Assembly (NCBI GenBank): GCA_900541065.1
Contig: UQIE01000005.1
Coordinates: 62,001-126,000 of the forward strand
DNA length: 64,000 bases
Direction of reading: 5' to 3'
Source: an uncultured Collinsella sp.
GTDB lineage: Bacteria; Actinomycetota; Coriobacteriia; Coriobacteriales; Coriobacteriaceae
Shown here: in pieces, positions 31,695 through 39,408 of the stretch
How the letters are laid out: each line of letters opens with the position of its first letter
How positions within the stretch are numbered: the first letter of the stretch is position 1
Program-made: the position numbers and the translations under genes
The notes under the pieces: model-generated
What the model saw: only the letters and a program-made list of their open reading frames with translations
What the model was told of the DNA's origin: nothing
The model's database searches: none

Positions 31695-33002
31695 TTAATT
31701 TTCATTACCTTCAGATAATTTTTCGAAGACTTCGGCAGCGTTGCGGTCGTTGGCTCTGATTGCGTGGGTGTAGAAATTCGCCGTCGTACTCGCTGATGCG
31801 TGTCCCATCCGCGCCTGAACGGTCTTCAAATCGACGTTGTTTGCGACGAGCGCCGTCGCTGCCGTGTGTCTCAGTCCGTGGGGGACGAGACCCGAGTATC
31901 CGGTGCCGCGTGTGTGCAGCTTGCCGTTGCGCTCGAACTGGCTTGTCACGTTGGCGTACTCGCCATAGCCGTTGTCGACGCAGAAGTCCCTGAACCAGCG
32001 TGAATAGTTGTGTCCATCGGGTCGGGTGATACTGACGTGAAGGTTGCCGTTTTCGTCCTTATGCGGGCTGAGGGCGTGAACGATGGGGTCAGAGTTTCTC
32101 TGTCTTAGCCCGCGTTGCTCGAATAGGTTGCGCTGCCGCATCTTCCAGTCGTTTAGATACGCGGCTAGCGAAGAGTCTATAGACAGGATCCGCCTGCTCA
32201 TTTCCGATTTGGGTGCCCTGAGCGTTTTGTCATTGGTGTACTGGTGGACGATTCTGATTTCCATCGCCTCGGGGTCGTAGTCTTCCCAACAGAGCCCCAG
32301 GGCCTCCCCTTTTCTGAGTCCTAGGTGGAATATGAGCATGGTGCAGACGGTCATCGGCCCCATGGGTTCGGATAGCAGGCATTTGGTGAATCGGGGCAGT
32401 TCGTCGGGTGGGAGGAAGTTGCGCACTCTAAGGTCTGGCTTTGGGAGTTTGACGCTGATGCATGGGTTGCGCTCGATTAGCTCATTCTCCAGTGCGTCCT
32501 GCATGACCTGTTTGAGCTTAACGTGGATGCGACGAATCTCGGCCTCTGTGAATCTTCCGGTTGAGATTGCTTCGGCATACGCCCGTTTGATCTCGTCGGG
32601 CCTCAGCGCACCGAGGGGTATGTTGCCGAACAGCTCGCGTATATGGCGCACGTCATATTCCTCTCTTTGGAAAGAAAGAGGGGAGCCGAAGGAGCTTTCT
32701 CGGAGCCGATGGAAATCCTCGGCGTATCCGGAAACAGTGGTCGGCATGTCGCCAGCCGGTTCATAGGTCTCCAGCTCCTTCCGGTAGGCATCGAGCGCAT
32801 TCGCCACCTCACCGGGCCAGTTCTTCGGGTTTTTGCTCTTGCAATGGATGGTTCTCTTGGGTGTCTTTAGGTATCTGACTCGTTTCCCGTTCTTGCCGGA
32901 TTCGGGGTCGCGACCGAGAGAGAAGTAGATGCGGAAGGAACCGGGTTTTCCCTTGATTGGTTCGGAAGTGCCTTTGGCTGTGGGTTTGATTCTGGTTTCC
33001 AT
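31695..33002 (-). CDS. Tyrosine recombinase (integrase), element 1
   Basis: A 435-residue phage-type integrase. An arm-binding N-terminus and core-binding SAM-like domain (about 90-185) precede the catalytic domain with Arg in GLRKGEALGL, HGLRHTAAT (HxxR), and GHASASTTANFYTH containing the nucleophilic Tyr. It catalyses insertion at the tRNA-Arg 3' end and, with an excisionase, excision. It lies at the right end and is transcribed inward. It is clearly related to the element 2 integrase (for example the shared R(K)GE.LGL.W.D.DP stretch), consistent with both using the same target. Confidence 0.95.
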   Translation of the reverse strand: METRIKPTAKGTSEPIKGKPGSFRIYFSLGRDPESGKNGKRVRYLKTPKRTIHCKSKNPKNWPGEVANALDAYRKELETYEPAGDMPTTVSGYAEDFHRLRESSFGSPLSFQREEYDVRHIRELFGNIPLGALRPDEIKRAYAEAISTGRFTEAEIRRIHVKLKQVMQDALENELIERNPCISVKLPKPDLRVRNFLPPDELPRFTKCLLSEPMGPMTVCTMLIFHLGLRKGEALGLCWEDYDPEAMEIRIVHQYTNDKTLRAPKSEMSRRILSIDSSLAAYLNDWKMRQRNLFEQRGLRQRNSDPIVHALSPHKDENGNLHVSITRPDGHNYSRWFRDFCVDNGYGEYANVTSQFERNGKLHTRGTGYSGLVPHGLRHTAATALVANNVDLKTVQARMGHASASTTANFYTHAIRANDRNAAEVFEKLSEGNEN

Positions 33003-33022
33003 GGATCTCCAGGGGTGGTGCG

Positions 33023-33077
33023 TTGGGTTAGCCTCGGGGGCGGGGCTTTGAGGGCCTCGCCCCCGAGGCTAACCCAA
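33023..33077. repeat. 20-bp inverted repeat upstream of integrase 1
   Basis: Perfect arms 33023-33042 and 33058-33077 with a 15-base loop. It lies between the integrase start and the right att site and could insulate the integrase from outside transcription or act as a regulatory hairpin. Confidence 0.8.
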
Positions 33078-33177
33078 AAATTTCACCCCTGCAAGTCAAA
33101 CTGAAGGGGTGAAGGGGTGTAAAAAGGGTGAAATGGAAAACTAATCAAGAAGAGCAAAAACGGCAGAATAGCTAAAT

Positions 33178-33223
33178 TACCTGCGGAAACAGAGATATTG
33201 ATGAAAATGAAAAACCGCAGGTA
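33178..33223. repeat. Inverted TACCTGCGG boxes beside the middle att site
   Basis: TACCTGCGG (33178-33186) and its complement (33215-33223) lie 18-63 bases left of the att core. A related CTACCTGCGGAAAC occurs in element 2 at about 45122-45135. They may be recombinase or accessory-factor sites. Confidence 0.5.
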
Positions 33224-33240
33224 GGGTAATAGCTCATGAC

Positions 33241-33285
33241 CTCCTAAAGCGGGTGTCGACGGTTCGAATCCGCCCGGGGGCACCA
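33241..33285 (+). other. Middle attachment site, junction of elements 1 and 2
   Basis: A 45-base copy of the tRNA-Arg 3' end, from the anticodon loop to CCA, without the 5' half of the tRNA. It is identical to the right-hand copy at 46626-46670. Confidence 0.9.
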
Positions 33286-33415
33286 GGAAAATCGCAGGTC
33301 AGGAGTTATTTTTGCTTCTGACCTGTTCTGGTTTTTGGGCTAAGAACTGCTTTTGTTTGTAAATCTGGTAAGTAAATTATTTAACTTACCGAGTTTTCCA
33401 CTGAAAACAGGAAAT

Positions 33416-33580
33416 CACCATTTTGGGGATAAAAAGTTTTCAACAGCCGTTAGTCGGTTCCATTTTGGTGAAGCGCTTCCTCATTTTGGGTAAAAAATAT
33501 CACCATTTTGATGATTCGACTGCTTTGAGTTTTTGATAAAAACGCCTGTTCAGAAGCTTGTGCTATACCCATTTTGGTGA
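33416..33580. repeat. Array of five CACCATTTTGGTGA-like boxes
   Basis: CATTTTG cores lie at 33419, 33461, 33482, 33504 and 33570, with spacings of 42, 21, 22 and 66. All five derive from the dyad TCACCA-TTT-TGGTGA, which is most complete at 33501-33514 and 33568-33580. The near 21-bp phasing (two helical turns) suits a DNA-bending or iteron-type binding protein. The rest of 33286-33732 holds no gene, only a GC hairpin at 33643-33679. Confidence 0.7.
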
Positions 33581-33732
33581 GACCAATTAATAGAGAAATA
33601 TACTATAAAGATATAGGGACGGCGATGCCGCCCCCTTCGCTCGCAAGGCTCGCTGCGCGGTCACGTGCCGTGACCTTGCCGCCGGCTACGCCGTCGATTG
33701 ATACGCTCACTGCGTTCGCTGATGATGATGGA

Positions 33733-33981
33733 CTAATCCGTTTTATCGCTGACACCAGTCATAAGTGCAGCAATTGATATGTTGAATCCATTGGCAATTT
33801 TAGAGAGGTTAGAAAGACTGACATTTCTTCGTCCGACCTCTATCGAGGCATAGTAAGACCTGTCCATGTCAATGCGGTTCGCAAATTGCTCTTGTGAGTA
33901 ACCAGACTCTGATCTGAGTTCTTTGCACCGTAGACCAAAGGATTGTTGTAGCGGCGAGATATCCATGACAAAAAGAGTCAT
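33733..33981 (-). CDS. XRE-family repressor
   Basis: An 82-residue protein, essentially one Xre/cI helix-turn-helix domain (GYSQEQFANRIDMDRSYYASI). It probably controls the promoter of the neighbouring surface-protein gene and its own. No ribosome-binding site precedes the ATG at 33981. The predicted -10 box on this strand (33991-33996) puts the transcript start within a few bases of that ATG, which suggests a leaderless mRNA. An alternative ATG is at 33966. Confidence 0.85.
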   Translation of the reverse strand: MTLFVMDISPLQQSFGLRCKELRSESGYSQEQFANRIDMDRSYYASIEVGRRNVSLSNLSKIANGFNISIAALMTGVSDKTD

Positions 33982-34022
33982 GGATTGTTGTATTTATGCC
34001 AACGGACTATATACAACAATCC
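33982..34022. promoter_or_regulatory. Symmetric divergent promoter with operator arms
   Basis: A 12-bp perfect inverted repeat (33982-33993 with 34011-34022) contains a -35 TTGTTG on each strand. Rightward: TTGTTG 33985-33990, 17-base spacer, TATATA 34008-34013. Leftward: TTGTTG (34019-34014), 17-base spacer, TAAATA (33996-33991). Repressor bound to the arms would cover both -35 boxes. Confidence 0.75.
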
Positions 34023-34105
34023 CAGTTAAGGCGCATAATTATCTGTATTGGAAAGCACTCTGATGCCCAGTCGGATAGGGCACGGAAAAGGAACGGAACA
34101 GCACA

Positions 34106-37100
34106 ATGACTCAGGGAAAGCACTTTGCTGCCGGTGGCGATCACTTCGCCGCACTGCCAAACAAAAAGATTCACACTCCGAAGGGGATCGCGCGTCTGAC
34201 CGTCACCGCGGCGACCATGGCCGCCATGACCGGATCGAGCCTCATCTCACCGTTCGCGGCATTCGCCCAGACCGGTGACGGGGGCACGCAGCACCCCGCC
34301 GTGATGTCGCCGATCGCCGCCCACGCCGGCGCGGCATCCGGTACCGGCGCGAAATCCGCCGCACAGACCATCGCGGACCTGCAGAAGGCGGTCGACGAGG
34401 CGAAGGCGAAGGAGGACGCCGCCAAGGCATCCTACAATGAGGCCGCCGGCCCCTACAACGAGGCGGCTTCCGCCCGCGACCAGGCCAAGGCATCCTACGA
34501 TTCGGCGGTCAGCGCCGGCACGGCAGCCGACCGAGCGGCAATGGACGAGTACGCCCGTCAGGTCGCGGAGGGCAAGGACGCCGCCGATGCCGCCGGCAAG
34601 GACCTCGAGCAGGCGAAGGCGGGTCTCGCAGACGCCAAGGCGGATGCGTCCGAGAAGGACGAAGCTTACCAGTCCGCCCTCAAGGCGGCCCAGGATGCCA
34701 AGGATGCCCTCGATAAAGCCAAGGCAGATGCCGTAAGCGCCACCCCGGAGGCAATCAGTGCCGCCGAGCAGGCCGTGCGCGACGCCCAAGATGCCGTGAG
34801 CAGGGCACAGGCCGACCTCGCCAACGCCAACGCGACGCTTGCCGATGCCCAGTCCAAGCTGGTTGCGGCCCAGTCTGCAAAGGATTCTGCCGATGCCGTC
34901 CTCGCCGCAGCCAAGCAGAACAAGGACGCGGCGGATGCGAAGGCCGCAGCCGCCAGCGCCGCCTACGAGAAGGCGAAAGCAGACCTCGCCGCAGCGGAGG
35001 CAGGCGCGAGCGGCCCGGAGTACGATGCGGCAAAACAGAAGGTCGCGGACGCGGAGGCAGCCCTCGCTGCCGCACAAGCAGCACAGTCCCAGTGCGAGTC
35101 CGAGCTCGAGCAGGCGCAATCCGCCGCAGCAACGGCACAGACCGACCTGAATGATGCCCAGGTGGCCCTCTCCGCGAAGCAGCAGGCCGCGGCCGATGCC
35201 GAATCCGGCGTGAACGCCGCCCAGTCCGCACTCGATGCCGCGAACGCCGACCTTGATGCCGCCAAGCAGGCGAACGTCGACGCCATCGCCAAGCTGGATG
35301 CAGCGAAGCAGGCTGTCAAGGACGCTGAGTCCGCCAAGGCAGCCGCCGACGTAGAGCTCGCGAACGCCAAGGCCGCAAAGGATACTGCAGACGTCGCCGT
35401 GACCGCCGCGCAGCAGAAGGTCGACGAGGCACAGGCGAAACTCGATTCCGCCGACGCGCAACTCAAGCAGGGAGCCATCGGCTTCTTCCGTGCCATGGGT
35501 GCCGAAGATGCAGCCAACATCATCCTGAACGCCAAATATGCCGGAAAGACCGAAGTCGGCAACTCCAAGGACGCCACGTCTCTTGACAATATGCTCAATG
35601 CGATCAGGTGGATGAAGTCCGTCAACGACTACCGCAAGTCGGTCGGCCTGTCCGAGCTCCATGTCACCTACAAGCTCATCGCCGGTGCGATCGCAGATGC
35701 CAACTACAGCGACACCGTGCTCGATCATGCCCGTCAATATGATTTTGCCGAAAACCTGGCATGGAATTACGGAATCGATCCGAGTGGGCAATGGATCGAG
35801 CAGGAGAAGGGCTTTTTCGACAAGGCAACGGAGGCCCTTTATGGAGTCACCGGTCTTGTCGGCAAGGATGCCTATGATTTCTATGCAAAGAACGGTGTCG
35901 CAATCAACCATTGGATTGCAGACAACTGCCACTGGGAGAACGGCAGTAGCGGCACCGTCGGCCATTACATGAACATCATCAATCCCGAACTCGTCGTTAT
36001 GGGAATGGCAACCTGCACCAAGGGCACCATGTCCGGGCTTCAGACGCAGTGCTACACCGCAGAGATCTCCGGCTGGTCCGGCTCCGGTTGGAACACGAAC
36101 CCCATCTCCGTCGACGAGTACGAGCAAAAGCTGACCTCTTATATCAACGGTCTCAAGAACGCCAAGAGCGCACTCGATGCGGCCAAGGCCGATCTCGCAT
36201 CCAAGAAGCAGGCAGCCGCCGGCGCCGCCGCAACCGTCCAGCAGAAGCAGGTCGCAGCGGATTCCGCACAGGTAGGTGTCAATGCCGCGAAGCAGGGTGT
36301 TGCCGATGCCCAGCGTGCCGTCGATGCCGCCAAGGCTGATGTCGCCGCCAAGCAGCAGGGCGTCACGGATGCCCAGACCGAGCTTGATGCGGCGAAATCG
36401 GACCTCGATGCCGCCAACGCGGCAGTCGATACGGCAAAGTCGACCGTACAGCAGAAGCAGGTTGCCTTTGATGCCGCCAACGCAGCCGTAACGGCCGCAC
36501 AGACCAAGCTGGATTCCGCCAAGGCGGACACCGAGGCCAAGCAGCAGGACGTCATGGATGCGAACGCCGATCTCGCGAAGTTCTTCCAGGACGTCGCCGA
36601 CGCCAAGAAGGCGCTCGATACAGCAAAGAGCGTCCATGACTCGGCGGTAGCCGATCAGACCGAGAAAGCGACCGTCCTCGCCGCCGCCGAGCAAAAGGCG
36701 GACGCCACCGCACGCGCCCTCGCGGATGCCCAGCGTGCCGTCGATGCCGCAAAGACCGACACCGGCGTTGCCGCCGACAGGCTTACCGGCTCCCAGACCG
36801 ATCTCGATGACGCACAGTCGAACCTCGACATCCTCACCGGTCTTGCCGCGAAGCTCGCAGAGGCACAGCAGCGCGAGCAGGATGCAGTAAAGGCCGTCAA
36901 TGACACCAAGGCCGCCCTCGATGCCGCGAAGGCGGATGCCATCGCCGCCGAGTCCCTGGTCTCTGCCGCCGAGCAGACAAAGGCGCAGGCAGACGCCAAG
37001 CTGTCGAAGCTGAACTCCATCGATGCCGGCGCGGCGATCGCTTCCGGCCATGATGTGAACGCGAATGACGCCCTCAACGCGCTTTTCGCCGCCGCAGTCG

Positions 37101-37462
37101 AGGCACGTGCCAAGGTCGCGCCCGCCAAGGCCATCCTGGACGAGAAGCAGGCCGCGGTGGACGAACTCCAGTCCGGCTACGATGCGGCACTCGCCGCCTA
37201 CGAGCAGGCGAAGTCCGACCGCATCGCAGCGGAGCAGAAGCTTTCCGATGAGATCGCACGACAGGAGGCAGAGGAGGTCGCAAAGCAGCAGGCGGCATAC
37301 ACCCCGAAGCACCTCGCCGGCACGGATACCGCCCAGCACGGCAGCCTCGCCCAGACCGGTGACCGCGCGGGACTCATCGGCGAGACGTTCGTCATCGGCG
37401 GTACCGTCCTCGTGGCAGCCGGCGTCTTCCTCGATCAAAAGAAGCGCCGCGAGCAGATCTAA
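34106..37462 (+). CDS. Sortase-anchored coiled-coil surface protein with CAP-like domain (possible surface exclusion)
   Basis: A 1118-residue protein. A long signal peptide ends near residue 50 (SPFAAFAQ). Two Ala-rich coiled-coil regions (about 85-455 and 695-1065), built of heptads such as AQAKLDSADAQL and QQKVDEAQAKLD, flank a globular domain at about 459-680. That domain has CAP/SCP-like features: NDYRKSVGLSELHV, FAENLAW and VGHYMNIINPE. The C-terminus has LAQTGD (about 1082), a membrane segment and KKRRE, a sortase signal of LPxTG type. Anchored coiled-coil proteins on conjugative elements (SEC10/PgrA family) act in surface exclusion or aggregation; that role here is inference. The ribosome site is weak. 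Confidence 0.85.
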   Translation: MTQGKHFAAGGDHFAALPNKKIHTPKGIARLTVTAATMAAMTGSSLISPFAAFAQTGDGGTQHPAVMSPIAAHAGAASGTGAKSAAQTIADLQKAVDEAKAKEDAAKASYNEAAGPYNEAASARDQAKASYDSAVSAGTAADRAAMDEYARQVAEGKDAADAAGKDLEQAKAGLADAKADASEKDEAYQSALKAAQDAKDALDKAKADAVSATPEAISAAEQAVRDAQDAVSRAQADLANANATLADAQSKLVAAQSAKDSADAVLAAAKQNKDAADAKAAAASAAYEKAKADLAAAEAGASGPEYDAAKQKVADAEAALAAAQAAQSQCESELEQAQSAAATAQTDLNDAQVALSAKQQAAADAESGVNAAQSALDAANADLDAAKQANVDAIAKLDAAKQAVKDAESAKAAADVELANAKAAKDTADVAVTAAQQKVDEAQAKLDSADAQLKQGAIGFFRAMGAEDAANIILNAKYAGKTEVGNSKDATSLDNMLNAIRWMKSVNDYRKSVGLSELHVTYKLIAGAIADANYSDTVLDHARQYDFAENLAWNYGIDPSGQWIEQEKGFFDKATEALYGVTGLVGKDAYDFYAKNGVAINHWIADNCHWENGSSGTVGHYMNIINPELVVMGMATCTKGTMSGLQTQCYTAEISGWSGSGWNTNPISVDEYEQKLTSYINGLKNAKSALDAAKADLASKKQAAAGAAATVQQKQVAADSAQVGVNAAKQGVADAQRAVDAAKADVAAKQQGVTDAQTELDAAKSDLDAANAAVDTAKSTVQQKQVAFDAANAAVTAAQTKLDSAKADTEAKQQDVMDANADLAKFFQDVADAKKALDTAKSVHDSAVADQTEKATVLAAAEQKADATARALADAQRAVDAAKTDTGVAADRLTGSQTDLDDAQSNLDILTGLAAKLAEAQQREQDAVKAVNDTKAALDAAKADAIAAESLVSAAEQTKAQADAKLSKLNSIDAGAAIASGHDVNANDALNALFAAAVEARAKVAPAKAILDEKQAAVDELQSGYDAALAAYEQAKSDRIAAEQKLSDEIARQEAEEVAKQQAAYTPKHLAGTDTAQHGSLAQTGDRAGLIGETFVIGGTVLVAAGVFLDQKKRREQI

Positions 37463-37469
37463 AAGCGAG

Positions 37470-37508
37470 CCGGGCGTTGGATATCGGCTGGTGTCCAACG
37501 CCCGGTTT
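37470..37508 (+). terminator. Terminator after the surface-protein gene
   Basis: A 12-bp perfect stem (37470-37481 with 37494-37505) begins 7 bases after the stop and is followed by TTT. Confidence 0.75.
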
Positions 37509-37527
37509 CATGGACAGGGAGATCGGT

Positions 37528-38181
37528 GTGAGAACAAAGGCTATTATCGTTGCGCTTCTGGTGTGCCTTTCGGCACCTCAACTTGGATGTGCCAGCGTTG
37601 CAAAGCAAGGAAGCGGCTCTACGGAAAGGGCCGCCACAGCGGTAAAGAATAAAGACAAAAAGAAGGCGAGCGAAGAAAAGGCGGCGCAAACCTCTGGAGC
37701 CAAGTCCGAGGAGAAGAAAGAATCCGACGACAAGGACCAGAAGTCCGATGACTCCAAGAAAGAGGATAACAAGTCTTCCGACTCGTCGAAGTCTGACAGC
37801 AAGGGAAACTCCTCCGACTCGAAGCAGAATTCCGGCAATTCGCAGGGTTCCGGCAGCAATAATTCCTCTTCCAACAGCGGTAGCCAGAAGAAATGGGTTG
37901 CCGAGCAGGGCCACTGGGAAACCGACTACAGCCAGGTCTGGGTACCGAACGTGGTATACACGCGTCATCCTCGTTTCTGGGTCAATCATGGTGGTACTAT
38001 GGTAGGACCCTTCGATTCATCCGATGCCGCCTACGCTTGGATTATTAACGATGGCGAAAACGGCGGTATCGGTGGATCCGTTGTAGATGATTCGTATACC
38101 ACCTCTGAAGACCAGGGACATTATGAACAGAAGGCTACGGGACAACATTGGGTTGTCGACGTCGCCGGCCATTGGGAGTAA
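37528..38181 (+). CDS. Secreted or lipoprotein-like protein with HWE repeats
   Basis: A 217-residue protein. A hydrophobic N-terminus (IIVALLVCLSAPQLGCAS) resembles a lipoprotein signal, although the lipobox QLGC is not canonical. A Lys/Ser/Asp-rich low-complexity stretch (about 35-120) leads to a C-terminal domain framed by similar units: GHWETDYSQVWVPNVVY, GHYEQKATGQHWV and AGHWE. The domain is rich in His and Trp and may bind metal or another surface ligand. The start GTG at 37528 has AGGGAG upstream; ATG 37510 is possible. Its position right after the surface protein suggests a joint role at the cell surface. Confidence 0.7.
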   Translation: MRTKAIIVALLVCLSAPQLGCASVAKQGSGSTERAATAVKNKDKKKASEEKAAQTSGAKSEEKKESDDKDQKSDDSKKEDNKSSDSSKSDSKGNSSDSKQNSGNSQGSGSNNSSSNSGSQKKWVAEQGHWETDYSQVWVPNVVYTRHPRFWVNHGGTMVGPFDSSDAAYAWIINDGENGGIGGSVVDDSYTTSEDQGHYEQKATGQHWVVDVAGHWE

Positions 38182-38865
38182 TGTCATCGTTCCTCTCCTC
38201 TTACATTCGGTAAATGTTTATTTATTTCTGGGCGGCCGGTTCGGCCGCCTTTTTTAGACGCCCAGTCTGGGGGCAAACGATAGGAAAGCAATCAAACGAG
38301 AGGCCGTTCCAAAAGAATCCGGCGGTGCCGGATGCTTCGGGCAAAACCTTCCGCAAATCGGTAAGGTCTTCCATCAACTTGCTCCAGCCCTCGCCCGGAG
38401 TCCGCTGCGCGGTAATGCAAAAACTCGGCATCCCTCGCATTCGCATTACCGCTCCGCTCTCGCTGCAGCGAATTTCTAACACTCAGCATTCTTCGCGTTA
38501 AAAATTCGCTTCCGCTCACGGTCTCCGCTGACACTACGACACCGCGAAGCCTTTCGCTCGAAACGAGGCCTCTCATTTCGTGTCTACGCTACGCTCCGCC
38601 CAATCGCCGTCCCGGTGATTGCAAGATGACTGTGGGTGGCATTTTTGTGGGCCCATCCGGACCCCGAAAACACCACGCCACAGACCTTGCTTATCGCCTG
38701 CTACGGCGATAAGGTTGTTGCGAAGTTGAAACTTCGCGATGAAGAATCGCGGAGACGATTCTTCATTGGAACGACGCCAGTCGTTCCTCATCAAAGGAAA
38801 GCGAATCGCATAGCAGGTTTTGATCGGAGGCCTCTCCGATCGCTGGTTCGTTTTCCGGAGGAATC
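38182..38865. other. Hairpin array upstream of mobC/relaxase, likely oriT region
   Basis: 684 bases without a convincing gene. Perfect hairpins: 38409-38418/38443-38452, 38467-38475/38502-38510, 38690-38698/38705-38713, 38720-38727/38730-38737, 38739-38749/38756-38766, 38768-38775/38780-38787 and 38822-38829/38834-38841. Five lie within the last 152 bases, and the last ends 24 bases before the mobC ATG. Location and structure suit an origin of transfer with relaxosome sites. Confidence 0.6.
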
Positions 38866-39408
38866 ATGAGTAGGCTCCGCCCGCACACCGTCAAGGCGTC
38901 TCTTTCAAATGACGAGAAGAAAGCCATCGCTGCAATCGCAAAGCGACATGAGATGAGCGAGGCGGAACTCATCCGCTTCGCTTTGTGCAATGCCGACGAT
39001 CTCGATATCGATTTTGGTTTTTCGGAAATCGCTGACCAGAAATTCCGAACCGATGACATTCACGTCCGGGTCTCGCCGGAAGAAAAAAAGAAAATTGAAA
39101 GCAATGCTGATTCCCTCGATATGACTGTCAGTGCGTATGCACGTCGCGTACTGCTCAAAGGGAATGTCGAGAAAATCGATGTCGATCGGGCGTCGATCGA
39201 CAAGATCTATCACGAACTTTTGAAGGAAGGAACAAACCTCAATCAGCTGATGTATTTTGTGAACGCCCAGGGGCTTCCTGCGTACAACGAGAAAGCTGTT
39301 TTCCGCGCACTCGAAAAGGTTTACCAAGTTGGGCGTAAGCTGGATCGTTTTATCGACGAGTTTGAGAAGCGCTATTTCGTCGGCGGTGATCAAAATGACC
39401 GTCATTAA
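38866..39408 (+). CDS. MobC-like relaxosome protein with two N-terminal segments
   Basis: A 180-residue protein. Residues 1-60 and 60-100 each contain a ribbon-helix-helix-like stretch (VKASLSNDEKKAIAAIA and IHVRVSPEEKKKIE), then the MobC signature KEGTNLNQLMYFVN. The doubled N-terminus makes it longer than the element 1 MobC (116 residues). GGAGG precedes the ATG. Its end overlaps the relaxase start by 14 bases, so both proteins are made together. Confidence 0.85.
   Translation: MSRLRPHTVKASLSNDEKKAIAAIAKRHEMSEAELIRFALCNADDLDIDFGFSEIADQKFRTDDIHVRVSPEEKKKIESNADSLDMTVSAYARRVLLKGNVEKIDVDRASIDKIYHELLKEGTNLNQLMYFVNAQGLPAYNEKAVFRALEKVYQVGRKLDRFIDEFEKRYFVGGDQNDRH

Larger units (their letters stand above)
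22523..33285. mobile_element. Integrative mobilizable element 1 in tRNA-Arg
   Basis: It is bounded by tRNA 3'-end repeats at 22523-22567 and 33241-33285. It carries, leftward, a tyrosine integrase beside the right end, two small or unknown proteins, a DnaB-like ATPase, MobC, a VirD4/TraG coupling protein, a relaxase, and a BcgI-like restriction-modification pair as cargo. No type IV secretion channel genes are present. Confidence 0.9.

Noticed and set aside
33574..33777. 67-codon plus-strand frame before the XRE gene
   Set aside because: It overlaps a repeat box, a GC hairpin and the XRE gene in antisense; no ribosome site.
34247..37498. 1083-codon minus-strand frame opposite the surface protein
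   Set aside because: Shadow of the repetitive coiled-coil coding sequence.
38636..38869. 77-codon plus-strand frame upstream of mobC
   Set aside because: It runs through five consecutive hairpins and has no ribosome site; the region fits noncoding oriT-like DNA better.
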